From: Colocasia esculenta
Taxonomy: Eukaryota; Streptophyta; Magnoliopsida; Alismatales; Araceae
DNA: 64,000 nucleotides
Direction: 5' to 3'
NCBI GenBank assembly: GCA_014218235.1
Contig: CM024758.1
Location: 68,582,206 to 68,646,205, forward strand
Every line of letters starts with the position of its first letter. The stretch's first letter is position 1. The position numbers and the translations under genes are program-made. Positions 47,466 through 58,045 of the stretch are shown here, piece after piece. The notes beneath the pieces were generated by a model. It searched no databases. It saw only the letters and a list, made by a program, of their open reading frames with translations, and was not told the DNA's origin.

Positions 47466-48150
47466 TGTGCACTATATGCAAGAAATCTGGTCACATTGAT
47501 GAAAAATGCAGATCAATAATGAATCAAGGAAAAATAAGGCAAATATGGATTCCAAAACATCTTGTGTTGAGCTGAAACAACTGATGGGACCCAAAGCAAT
47601 TTGGGTACCAAAATTTTTTCTAAATTTGTTTTGCAGGACTGTCTTACAACCCACAAGAAAGATAAATGGTACCTTGACAGTGGCTATTCAAGACATATGA
47701 CTGGAGATAAAGAAAAATTTTCAACATTGATTGAAAAAGATGTTGGACAAGTAATTTTTAGAGGTCTTGATCATAATCTCTTGAGCATAAGTCAATTGTG
47801 TGACAAAGGCCTTAAGGAATAAAGGAATTGATCACAAGTTTGCTTCTCCAAGGACTCCTGAACAAAACATAATTGTTGAAAGGAAGAATAGGACTTTATT
47901 GGAGATGGCAAGAACATTGTTGATTGAAAGTCTGCTTCCAAGAAAATTTTGGGCAGAAGCCGTCAACACTTCATGTTATGTCCTCAACAGAGTAATGGTA
48001 AGACCAGTCCTTAAGAAAACTTCCTATGAACTTATGAAAGGTAAGAAACCTCACATTGCATATTTTAGAGTCATTGGATGTAAAGTTTCATTCATAATAA
48101 TGACAAACATGATCTTGATAAGTTTGAAAAGAAAAGTGATGTAGGCATCT
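47466..48150 (+). pseudogene. Copia second knuckle, protease and internally deleted integrase (element S)
   Basis: The CCHC motif CTICKKSGHIDEKC (47469-47510) is followed by protease WYLDSGYSRHMTGD (near 47667-47708; the usual Cys is Tyr) and then LDHNLLSISQLCDKG (47767-47811). The frame then jumps to GIDHKFASPRTPEQN and VERKNRTLLEMARTLL (47828-47920), the last part of the integrase core with its final Glu, and FWAEAVNTSCYVLNR. The zinc-binding HHCC block and the first two catalytic Asp residues are missing, so an internal deletion of several hundred bases is inferred near 47806-47820. Confidence 0.85.
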
Positions 48151-50060
48151 TCTAGGATATTCTGAAAATTCGAGGTTATATAGAGTGTTTCACAATGAGT
48201 CAAATAGTGTGGAGGAAACTCCTCATGTCATATTTGATGAGAATATTGAAAATCTACTGACCTTGATTTCTGCAGGAATCAAGAAGAAGATGTTGACATT
48301 CTTATAAAAGAAAAAGATCAATCTGTGGAGAATGAAGAGGTTTCTGAAACTGAAGCTGAGTCGACACCACAGGACATTGAGTCGACACCAGAGCAGGTAA
48401 GTGCAACAACAAGAGGTAATTTCAAATACTTTAAAGACCATCCACTTGAGAATGTTGTTGGAGATGTTCATGACAGAGTCCATACAAGATCTCATTTCAG
48501 AAATGCCATTGAACAAGATCATATGGCTTTTATATCTTAAATAGAACCCAAAAACATTGAAGAAGCACTAAAAGATAATTCTTGGATAGAAGCAATGCAT
48601 GATAAATTGAATCAATTCAAAAGAAATAATGTTGGAGTCTAGTTCCCAAAAATCCTGAAAACTCAATAATTGGAACTAGATGGGTGTTTAGGAATAAATT
48701 GAATGAAGAAGGAAAAGTTGTCAGAAATAAAGCAAGACTGGTTGCTAAATGATATAATCAAGAACTTGGAGTTGATTTTGAGGAATCCTTTGCACCAGTA
48801 GCTAGATTAGAAGCAGTGAGAATTCTTTTGGCATATGCATGTTCCAAAAACTTCAAATTGTTTCAAATGGATGTGAAAACTGCCTTATTAAATGGTTACA
48901 TAAAAGAAGAAGTGTTTGTTGCTCAACCTCCTGGATTTGAAGATCTTGATAAACCTAACCATGTGTATAAACTGCATAAAGCTCTTTATGGTTTGAAACA
49001 GGCTCCAAGAGCATTGTATGACAGATTGAGCAGTTTTCTGGTTGGTAAGAATTATTCCAGAGGTAAGGTGGATCAAACTCTTTTCACAAAATTAGTCCAC
49101 AATCATATCATTGTAGTTCAGGTGTATGTGGATGATATTATTTTTGGATCCACTAATCCTTCACTATGTGAAGAATTTTCAAATCACATGCATAGTGAAT
49201 TTGAAATGAGTCTTATGGTAGAATTACAATTCTTTCTTGGTTTGCAGGTCAAACAACTTGAGGACGGATTCTTTATAAATCAAGCCAAATATGTTAAAGA
49301 ATTGCTCAAAAGATTTCACTTTGAACAAGCCAAACCAGCATCAACTCACATGAGTACAAGCATCAAATTGGACAAAGATGAAATAGGTAAATTGGTTGAT
49401 GCAAAGCAATACAGAGGTATGATTGGATCTCTTTTATATCTTACTGTAAGTAGGATAGATATTCAATTTAGTGTATGTCTTTGTGCTAGATTTCAGTCTA
49501 GTCCAAGGAAAGTCGCTTGCAGTTAAGAGGATTTTTAGATATCTCTGTGGAACTTGTGATTTGGGTTTATGGTATCCAGTTGGATTTCATGCTAGTTTGA
49601 TTTCATATTATGATGCTGATTATGCTGGTTGTAAGCTTGATAGAAAGAGTACTAGTGGATATTGTCAATTCTTAGGAAATTGCATGATAACATGGGCATC
49701 CAAAAAGCAACACTCGGTTGCACTATCTACTGCAGAAGCAGAATATGTTGCTGCAGGAAGTTGTGCAGCTCAAGTGTTGTTGATTAAAAGTCAATTGATT
49801 GACTACAATATTGATATTGGATGCTCATCTATTATGTGTGACAATACTAGTGCAATCAATCTTTCCAAAAACCAATTCAACACTCTAGAACAAAACACAT
49901 TGAGATCAGGCATATTTTGTAAGGGATGAAGTTGCAAACAAAACATTGAATTAGAATTCATCCCTACTAAAATACAAATTGCATATATTTCACAAAACCA
50001 TTGGCTGAAGATAGATACACATCTCTAAGAAGAGAACTTGGAATATGCAACATGGAATAA
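48151..50060 (+). pseudogene. Copia reverse transcriptase and RNase H (element S)
   Basis: A linker with EAESTPQDIESTP contains a GTCGAC pair. RT appears in broken frames from about 48545, then opens at 48816: FQMDVKTALLNGYIKEEVFVAQPPGF, LHKALYGLKQAPRALYDR, catalytic YVDDIIFG (about 49126-49149), FFLGLQVKQ, RGMIGSLLYLT (to 49526). RNase H is 49500-49929 with DADYAGCKLDRKSTSGY and WASKKQHSVALSTAEAEYVAA. The final block KPLAEDRYTSLRREL ends at TAA 50058-50060. This is the best-preserved pol in the window, but it has frameshifts and stops near 48640-48815, 49515 and 49930. Confidence 0.92.
48358..48388. promoter_or_regulatory. GTCGAC pair within pol of S
   Basis: GAGTCGACAC (48358-48367), 11 bp, GAGTCGACAC (48379-48388) in the integrase-RT linker. 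Same spacing as the LTR arrays. Confidence 0.75.
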
Positions 50061-51535
50061 GAACTGAAAAACTTTTTGATTCTTTATGCTAAGATTATGA
50101 GGTATATCAAATAGTGATTAGTGGAAGGACAAGTTATGCTTGTTTGAAAGCTATCATATTATGTTGAGGAAAATCCTCCGCCAAGTACCCATGATCTAAA
50201 ATGTATAAGAATCATTCAATTTTTGAAATTATTAAAAAAAAATTGTTATGATTGCTATTAATGTGCTTGAAACATGATTGATCATGTATGTTTGTTTGAT
50301 GAAATTGAGTGCTGAAATTGAGTATGCATGTTTGAATGCTGAATTACTGATGCACATATTGAGGGGGAGCACCTATGCTTGAGAAACAATGGTGGGTCTG
50401 AGATTTCAGTTCAAAAGAATCAAGATTGTACACAAACCCTTTTGAGAGCAAGCTACTGAGGTTGATCAAGAAAATGTTTAGGTGATGTGATCCTTCTATG
50501 AAACTTCTATCAAATTCATGTTCATCCTTGAAGCCATCAATTCCTTAATTTCTAACTCATCAAATTCATTTGATCATCTTAATCATTCTTTCATTGAAGA
50601 AGGATTTCTTTACTTTTGATGAAAAATAGATGAGATCAATAACTCAGGGGGAGCTAAAGACTTCATTGCCATTTTCTCTCATCAAAACCAAAACTATTTC
50701 AGTGTGTGATGAATATCTAATACATGAAATGTTCATTAATTCTTCTGAAGAAAATAATGATTGATTTCTTAATTTCTATAGCATGTTCTTTCAGTCAACA
50801 CTCTCTTTTACTTTGAACTCCTCAAGTAACTTGATTTCTTTTATGGACTTTTGCTCAATTATGTATTGATCTTACACACTTCTTTCAAGACCAATAAAAG
50901 GTAAAGTTGTGTCAAAAGTCTCAATGTTCATTTACAAGAAGATTTTCTGACAGAGCAATGGCATAACACTGAGAAACTGCACACCTTCACAAGAAGTGAA
51001 GTGCCATGTATGTCATGAGGTGCTGTGTTATCTCTATTCTAAGGGAACAAATGTTAACTGAGTAACTGGAAATATTGGCGTCTTATAAACGTATATTTCC
51101 ATGTAAAAAAGTTTTCATTCACCCCTTGAAGCAGGATAATTAGTAAATCTTTAGTAACTAGGGATTCTGGTGTGTGAAAAGCATGTATACTTGAGTGAAA
51201 AAGATTTACTATATTTGAATGCTCATTGCTTAAAAGTTAAAGAAAATTCAATCAAAGAAAATGAACAGCTTAAACCTGAATCAAATCTTCTAAGAGTGTT
51301 CAATTTCAATATAAATTGTCTTAATCCTAAAGAAATCACATTACTTTTGGTTAAGTGTAAAAGATTGAAATTGTCTGTATAGAAGATTTATATCACTTTA
51401 GAAATCATTTCAATCCTTAAGGATTTCTTAATGATCAATTTCATGCCAGATATCTTTCAACCCAGTGAATAAATAATGGGACTATGATGAAAAATTGGAA
51501 ATGATCTCTTTGACATATTAAAAATCCCTAAATAA
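50061..51535 (+). other. Region between pol and env-like gene of S
   Basis: AT-rich, with purine tracts GAGGGGGAGC (50361-50370) and AGGGGGAGCTAAAG (50645 onwards), the multiple polypurine tracts known in Sireviruses. A 70-codon open frame (51170-51382) has no recognised domain. Confidence 0.6.
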
Positions 51536-51613
51536 TTGATTTCAGATATGACTCATCATATTAAAGATATCCCTTCTCATTCCTATCTCAAATCTGTCAA
51601 TTTTTATCAAGTG

Positions 51614-51687
51614 AGGTCGACACACTCTCCTTGTGTGTCGACACCAAAAGCTTGTCAGGTCGACACACTCTCCTTATGTGTCGACAC
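51614..51687. promoter_or_regulatory. Two GTCGAC pairs upstream of the env-like gene
   Basis: AGGTCGACAC (51614-51623), 11 bp, GTGTCGACAC (51635-51644), then AGGTCGACAC (51657-51666), 11 bp, GTGTCGACAC (51678-51687). They end about 240 bp before the env-like ATG. Confidence 0.82.
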
Positions 51688-51929
51688 ACCTGGGCTTGAC
51701 CGGCGGCTCATGTTTAGGGTAATTGCACCGAGGGTACATCTTATCCCCCATCTTGAGGGATTAAAACTCTTTTTCTATGCCCTAAGTCCCATGTCAACCC
51801 TACCATTTGCTCTTTCCACCCCACTTGAACTCTTCCCTCCTTCCAACTTCCAAGGAACCGATCCCCTGCATTTCCATTTCTTATTCTCCAACCTTCCATC
51901 CTTCTTCTCTTATCATCCTTCCCTCCATC

Positions 51930-53872
51930 ATGGCTCCCAAGCAGACTCCAAGGAGAGGGACAAAGACCAGGGCAGCTGCAAAATGCATTGTCATTGAAGA
52001 GCCTCAACCAGAGAGGAGAAGCAAATTTCGCCATGATCCGTCAAAGAGAAAGGGTGAGGTCACTCCTTCAGGAACTCCATCTAAGCGGGGAAGGGCATCT
52101 TCTCTAAGTAAAGGCAAGTCTCCCATGCCCTCTCGACACCCTAGAAGGAAGCTTCTACCGGACTCCAGTGATTCCTCTGAAGAAGACTCATCCTCGGAGT
52201 CTTCTGACTCATCTGAGGCACAAGTAGTCACCCCATCTCAAATTGCAACGAAGGTCGTTCTATTCTCAAGCCTAGGGCTGTGGCTTTAGATGATGAAGCT
52301 CTTGCAAATGCTTTTCTAGAGCTATACCCTTCTTTGAGTTTCAAGGGTGGTTGAAGTTTATCTCAGAATTCAGATCTTTTTATTCACGTTTAGTTCAAGA
52401 ATTCTATTTGAACATGGTGGATGATCCAGAGGGTTTCAGGTCTGAACTTAAGGGTGTATCTATTCTTTTCACTCCTAATTTAGCTTCTAAATTTTTTCAC
52501 TTTCCAAATGATGGTGAGGATTGGAGTGAATTTGCATTCAATCTTCATGAATCCTACACTTTGCTTACTGGTCTTCCTCATGATTCAACGGATTCTAGAC
52601 AAACCCATGTCACAAGGTTCAACACCAACACCTTTCCTCCAGCTCTTCATTGGTGCATCACATTCTTACCACAATTATCACACCACAGGGTGGTGGCAGG
52701 AATAGATTGACAGATATTTAGAGATTTGTGATGTATGGCATGAAGAAGAATGTGAAAATCAATTTGAATTTGATAGTGACTCAAATTATGTCTGAAACCA
52801 TAAGGAAGATCTTCACAGATCCTTACCCTATGCTGCACATCTCACAGCTGTATTCAAGCACTTTGGAATTTCATTTGTCAATGAAAAGGTTCAGAAAATC
52901 CCTCAAAATAATATCTACTGTTTGCATCACTTGCAAAAGTTCATGCGATTCAGAGTTGAAAGAGACCAAGTGCTAAGAGGGCCAGTTGTAGAGCCTGAAC
53001 CACATGTTGAACAAGTGCAAGAAGAAGTTGCTCCAGAAGATGCAGCACCTAAAATTGATCCAGTGGACCAGCCACATATTGAGGTTGAAATTCCTTTTGA
53101 GCCACAAGCTGTGCCTACTCCTCATGCATCTCCACCTCCAACAAATCCACTTGTCCATCCAACCTTTTTCACCCAACATCACAGCTCAGCCTCCACTTCA
53201 TCTAGTGGACCTCCATTCCACCTCAGTTATATACATTTCTGCAAACTCAGTTTGAAACTCTAAATTCCTCCATGACAGAAATGTCTAACAGATTTGAACT
53301 TCGGATTCAGAGATTGGAAAATTCTATGAATGGTCAGTTTGTGAGACAACATGAAGCAGTTGATCATGCAACTAGAAGATTCAACAGGCTAATTGGCACT
53401 TTGGGTGATGCTTGTACCCAACTTAAAGAACTTCAGCTCAAGACTCAAGCAGTTCTAGAAGGAATTTTGCTTAACACTCAACAGGGACTCTTCAATAGTC
53501 AAGAAGTTGTATCTCAAGTTTCTAAAACTCAATTGTCTTTTGCTCATTTGGTTGAAGATATGAATAGAATGAAAACTCTCATTTCCCACATTGATCAGGA
53601 AATAGACAGTCTCAGGTCTGATGTAAGCAACTTTGCGCAACATGGCACAGTTCCTAGCACATCTGCTGCTTCTCAACATACTACTCACAGTCTCAGTGTC
53701 TTTCAAGAGAACATGTAGAAAATCATCAAAGAATGGAAGACCTTTTGCACACCAGACTCTCTACTATGCAAACTCAGTTGAGAAAAATTTGAGTGATGTG
53801 GAAGCAAGGATGAAGACCATGGAGACCATCTTACTCCCTATTCCTCCTCCTCCTCCACCTCCCTCTGCATGA
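51930..53872 (+). pseudogene. Sirevirus env-like (third) gene
   Basis: ATG at 51930 opens MAPKQTPRRGTKTRAAAK, a basic N-terminus with KRKGE and RRKLL clusters and then a Ser/Asp/Glu run (52160-52225). Frameshifts near 52275 and 52354 follow. The middle part, with FYSRLVQEFYLNM and a hydrophobic-rich continuation (52375-52710), resembles the family annotated as putative plant transposon protein domain. Next are a Pro/Glu-rich stretch (52980-53200), a long heptad-like coiled coil with RFELRIQRLENSM, LKELQLKTQAVLEG and HIDQEIDSLRSDV (53270-53635), and a Pro run at the end (53838-53870). This order (basic, coiled coil, Pro-rich) fits the env-like gene of SIRE1-type elements; no signal peptide is seen. 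Function unproven even in intact copies. Confidence 0.7.
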
Positions 53873-54233
53873 TGTCTTTTGTTTGATGATGTCAAAGGGG
53901 GAGAAGGATTTACATTTTGGATGTTAAACTTGACGTTAAACTTCTTGGGGACAATAGGCAATACATACATTTCTTTTCATACATTTTTTTTATGTGAATG
54001 CTAGCACATTTTGGTCGATGGATGCATTGTTGGATGCTTGTATGTATGATTTTTCTTTGGAAATGACAAATGAATGACATGGTTTGTTTGTAAAAGGATA
54101 AAAACTTGTGGATGTCATTGTTATGCTTATGATATGCTATGAAATTTTGAATGAATGATTTTTAAAATCACATTTGTGAGAAATTCAAGTTAACTTGATG
54201 AATCATAGTTGCCATCATCAAAAAGGGGGAGAT
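53873..54233 (+). other. 3' UTR and polypurine tract of S
   Basis: Purine tract AAAGGGGGAGAAGG (about 53893-53907) and the final AAAAAGGGGGAGA (54221-54233) next to the LTR start. No frame. Confidence 0.75.
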
Positions 54234-55479
54234 TGTTGGATCTCTTATTTTGATGATACTCAAATATAATTCATTAATATATTAAAGTCATGCTTATCAT
54301 GCTTAAATTTATATCTCACAATGTTTCTTTCATGTATAGCTCAAAGAAAAGGTCATATATGTTAGTGGTATCGACACAGTGCCTTGTGGTGTCGACACTA
54401 GTTCACTGTCCCAGAAGAAGGATTCTGAAGAAATGGCTAGTGGTGTCGACACAGTGCTCAGTGGTGTCGACACTAGTTAACTGTCCCAGAACCAGGATTT
54501 CAGCAAGTACCCAGTGGTGTCGACACAGTCCAGCTGTGTGTCGACACTAGTACACTGTCCTAGGAAACCAGTTTGAAGGTGATGCTTGGTGTGTCGACAC
54601 ATCTGTGTGTAGTGTCGACACACTTCGAACTTTTTGAAGAATCTAAATTGCTGAAGACACGTGGAACTTTGGTGTGGCCTTTTTAGGTGGGAACTCCTAT
54701 GCCCTCAGATCCCAAGATATTTTGTGGACCCTTGGGACTATAAAAGTACCTTATCCACTTGGCTCTTAGAGATATCGCAACAACCATCTGCTCTTCCAAT
54801 TTTCTAGAGCTTTCCAGGCTACTCCATAAGAAGACTTCATCCCGGTGGATTGCTTCTAGATCTAAAGAAAGTGGAGATTCTATCACCTTGGATGATCCAT
54901 TTGAAGAAGAATTTCAAGCCATCAGAGTCTTCTTCCTGGAGCTGAAGCAGAAGAGCTGGTCCCCATTCTTGAAGCAGAAATAGGGACCTTCAAACCAGTC
55001 CTTCCAAATTAGGTTTCAATTGTTCTATCTGGTTCTTCATTTCAAACTTACTCTATTGATGTGTGTGTTGTGAAATTGGTGCAATCCTTTGCCCAATTTC
55101 ATGTGTGTGGTTGAATATGAGATTTCTGAATCTCAGAGTGTGTTGTTGTGTGGACTTTTCTGAACGGGCAAGATAAGCCACATTTGTGTGTGTGTGTTGA
55201 TGGTGGATGTAGGATACACTGTTGTGTAATCCGAACCACCCTAAATCTCGCTGTCATTGTGGTTTGCTTATCTCTTGCATTAGATGCTTAATAGGCTCGT
55301 TAGCATTTCACCATCTAATTGATCTAATTTGTTTAGAAGTGTCATTGATATGAGATTTCATACTGAATTCAATTTCTCTAAGATCATAATCGAAGTGAAT
55401 CTTAAAATTCTAAAAAATCTATTCAACCCCCCCACCCCCCTTCTAGATTTCTTCATAGCAATTTTTCCGCAACATTTCA
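54234..55479 (+). repeat. 3' LTR of element S
   Basis: TGTTGGATC... to ...CAACATTTCA. Same array (54368-54621), TATA box (54738-54746) and C-rich tract (about 55426-55440) as the 5' LTR. Confidence 0.92.
54368..54621. promoter_or_regulatory. GTGTCGACAC paired array, 3' LTR of S (four pairs)
   Basis: Four pairs with 11-bp spacers. One first member reads GTATCGACAC. Confidence 0.9.
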
Positions 55480-55760
55480 CGAAGGTGGGCGGCTGCATGC
55501 ACAGGCGGAGGAGATGACGAGCGAGTTGGCGAGGCTACGCACGCAGGGACCAACCACAGATCCTCACTTTCCTTTATTTGTCCTTCTTCTCATTTTTATT
55601 TCACTTTTCTTTTGCAGGCTTGATTGGCCGTCCCTATTGAGATTTCTTCTCATCAAGATGTGCTTAGGTTGGTCGCCTTGCCCAATAGTCCTTTTAGCCC
55701 CTACACTTCGACCGAGTAAAGAAGAGAACAATTTGCACCTCCTAGATATGGCCTAAGTAG
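55480..55760 (+). pseudogene. PMD gene continuation after element S
   Basis: The frame from about 55485 reads GGRLHAQAEEMTSELARL, continuing the coiled-coil C-terminal region cut at 41506. The exon appears to end near 55555, and a T-rich intron end (CTTTTCTTTTGCAG) lies at 55606-55619. No further exon is recognised with confidence. Confidence 0.65.
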
Positions 55761-56110
55761 CAACGGTGTTTGTTAGAGGAACCAATTAAGGTTGCCATGT
55801 GAGTGTGTGGTGATCCTTGCTTAAAGTGACTTTTAATGGCAGGGGAAGTAATGTCGGACTCCTGGCGCGGAGTAATCTCTAGATTGAGTGCTGCAGAAGT
55901 AAGGTAAACCTAAGACCGACTCAACCACTCTAGCTGCGAACTAAAATGACTCTCTTTGATGTTCCTTGTGTTGAAACAAATATTTACCTGGTTATTTGGT
56001 GCACAATGCGACCCCTTTATTGAAAGAACGACCTGCATTAGTCTTCAAACTTTGATTTTGGTGGATTTTAATTAACTCATTTGCAGGAAAAGGTAGGGAT
56101 GGCAAGAATT
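55761..56110. other. Unassigned internal sequence of T
   Basis: No frame, motif or repeat is recognised. It lies between the converging PMD and gag genes. Confidence 0.4.
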
Positions 56111-56119
56111 AGAGTCAAC

Positions 56120-56888
56120 TCAATCACAAACAAGAGGGAGACAAGACTCTACAAGAATATGAGGGATAAGAACCCTCAAACAAAAGGATTTACAAAGGAG
56201 GAGAAGAATGTTAGTGAGGACTGAAACCCCGGAATAGTGAGAGAAAGGGTCAGGACCCTGAGTAGGTAGTGAAGGAGTAATCGGGTCAAACCCAAGATCA
56301 GGAGGGGTTAAGGGAATGAACTGTAGGATAGAGGGTGGAGGATCTGGGGGATCAGAGGGGGAAGTGGAAGGAGGGGAATCAGGACCAACATTAGATGTCC
56401 CCGGAGGATGTGGACCCGGCCTACAGTTAGGCGGTTCTTGTGGAAGAGGCACAAGGGAATCCTGAGCACCAGGAAGAAAATCAGGTGACCCAGGTGGATG
56501 CAGAAAGGACTCCTGAGAACCCAGAGGGTGATCGGGTGGCTCAGGTGGAAGGAGTAAGCGAGGGGATTCCTGAGTTCCCACAAGATGATTGGGAGGCTCA
56601 GGCGGAGGGGATGAAAAAAATACCTGGAGTGCCCGGAGGATGATCGGGCGGTTTAAGTGGAAGGGACAAGTGAGGGTCCAATGACCCCAAAGGAGTGAGA
56701 GGGGAAGGATGTAGGAACAGCCCAGGACTGTGAGATCGGGTGCCTCCTCTGGGAACAAGATTGGCCAAAATTAATAGCATTGAGAGATCAAGGTCAGAAG
56801 ATGCCAAAATAGGGAGATCGACATTTTTCTTGTAGAACTTTGATCTTGACCTCAGCCTCTTTTGCTTCTTGGCAGATGTCCTTGCATA
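56120..56888 (-). pseudogene. Proline-rich repetitive tail downstream of T gag
   Basis: Past the TGA at 56889 the gag frame stays open with a basic stretch (KKQKRLRSRSKFYKKN) to about 56598. A neighbouring minus frame then encodes repeats of the form PPEPPDHPLGSQES, about 17-20 residues each (56660-56400), and Pro/Asp-rich sequence to 56120. The change of frame within the repeats looks like a single indel. On the plus strand the same DNA gives Glu/Gln-rich repeats. I take the minus frame as more likely because it continues gag, but neither is proven. Confidence 0.45.
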
Positions 56889-57595
56889 TCACAACTGATT
56901 TGTTCTCACGGATGGACGTGATTGCATCTTTTCGGCATGTCTCCTCAGATAACGGGCCCAAGCAGCAGATGGCCTCGCTCTCCTATGTAGCCATATGGTT
57001 CTCTCATCAATTGTCATGACTTCCATGTGTGCACTTATCTCAAGCAACTTGGTCTGCTGCCCCTTGAGTGAACACTTCAGTAAAGATGTAGAGGTCACAG
57101 TGTTGAAAGCTTCAACTAGAGGTTGACATGCCTGACCTGTTGGAAATCGACTTGGGGCATCACATGCGCAGCGGAAGTAAAACAAAAAATCGATTTCCAT
57201 CTATGTACTTGATCAGGCTATGATGTACGGTGCATGTAAACATACATACAAATAAGGCGTGAGACAATCTCACTAGGGGAGATCGTATATCCCCTGAAGC
57301 GCAGAACTAGTCCTTGTTTGAAGGAGCTCTCGCGAGACTCCCTCTAGCGGTATCCACACAGTGGATGATCGGCGATGATGATGACCCCTCCTACACTGGT
57401 GGTGCCACTCCTCCTAGTCGTGCAACACCACACAGCGGCCAACAGCAGCAAGTAGCAGCAACAACAAGAGGGCTCGGCCCTCCAAGTTCTCCTCTTGCCT
57501 AGGGAGTGCACAGGAGGGAGAGATGGGAAGGGGGGATGAAGTAGGTGGTTTCTCTTCTCAAGCTCTAGCCTATGAACTCCAAAGAGAATCCCTTC

Positions 57596-57604
57596 TATTT
57601 ATAG
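57596..57604 (-). promoter_or_regulatory. TATA box of S3
   Basis: Minus strand CTATAAATA. The minisatellite starts within about 30 bp upstream. Confidence 0.65.
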
Positions 57605-57629
57605 AGAGCCTAAAGGACACCTCATCAGG

Positions 57630-58045
57630 GACACCTCATCATGTCATGATGACAAGGGACACCTCACCATGTCATGATGACAAGAGAGACACCTTGCAGG
57701 GACACCTCGTCATGTAATCATGACAAAGGCCACCTCACAGGGACACCTCACCATGTCATGATGACAAGAGGGACACCTTGCAAGCACACCTCGTCATGTC
57801 ATGATGACAAGGGACACCTCGCAGGGACACCTCACCATGTCATGATGACAGGGACACATCACCATGTCATGATGACAAGAGAGACACCTTGCAGGGACAC
57901 CTCGTCATGTAATCATGACAAGGGACACCTCGCAGGGACACCTCACCATGTCATGATGACAAGAGGGACACCTTGCAAGGAGACCTCGTCATGTCATCAT
58001 GACAAGGGACACCTCGCAGGGACACCTCATCATGTAATGATGGTT
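57630..58045. repeat. Minisatellite with TGTCATGATGACA palindromes in U3 of S3
   Basis: About nine units of alternating form, GGACACCTCACCATGTCATG... with ATGACAAG and GGACACCTTGCAG linkers, roughly 26-46 bp each. The core TGTCATGATGACA is an inverted repeat around one base. Variants read TGTAATCATGACA and TGTCATCATGACA. The plus-strand open frame 57674-58090 is just a translation of this repeat. Confidence 0.85.

Larger units (their letters stand above)
41507..55479 (+). mobile_element. Sirevirus-type Ty1/copia element S with env-like gene, inserted in the PMD gene
   Basis: 5' LTR 41507-42735, primer site 42738-42749, gag, protease, truncated integrase, RT, RNase H, long 3' region with env-like frame, polypurine tract 54221-54233, 3' LTR 54234-55479. 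Flanks are TGGAG (41502-41506) and CGAAG (55480-55484), which match at three of five bases; both differences are transitions, so this may be a decayed duplication. The PMD coiled-coil frame resumes after the right LTR, confirming the insertion site. Confidence 0.9.

Noticed and set aside
56440..56643. Plus-strand Glu/Gln-rich frame as a possible PMD C-terminus
   Set aside because: No splice links to the PMD exons were found and the minus-strand Pro-rich frame continues from gag; kept only as an alternative.
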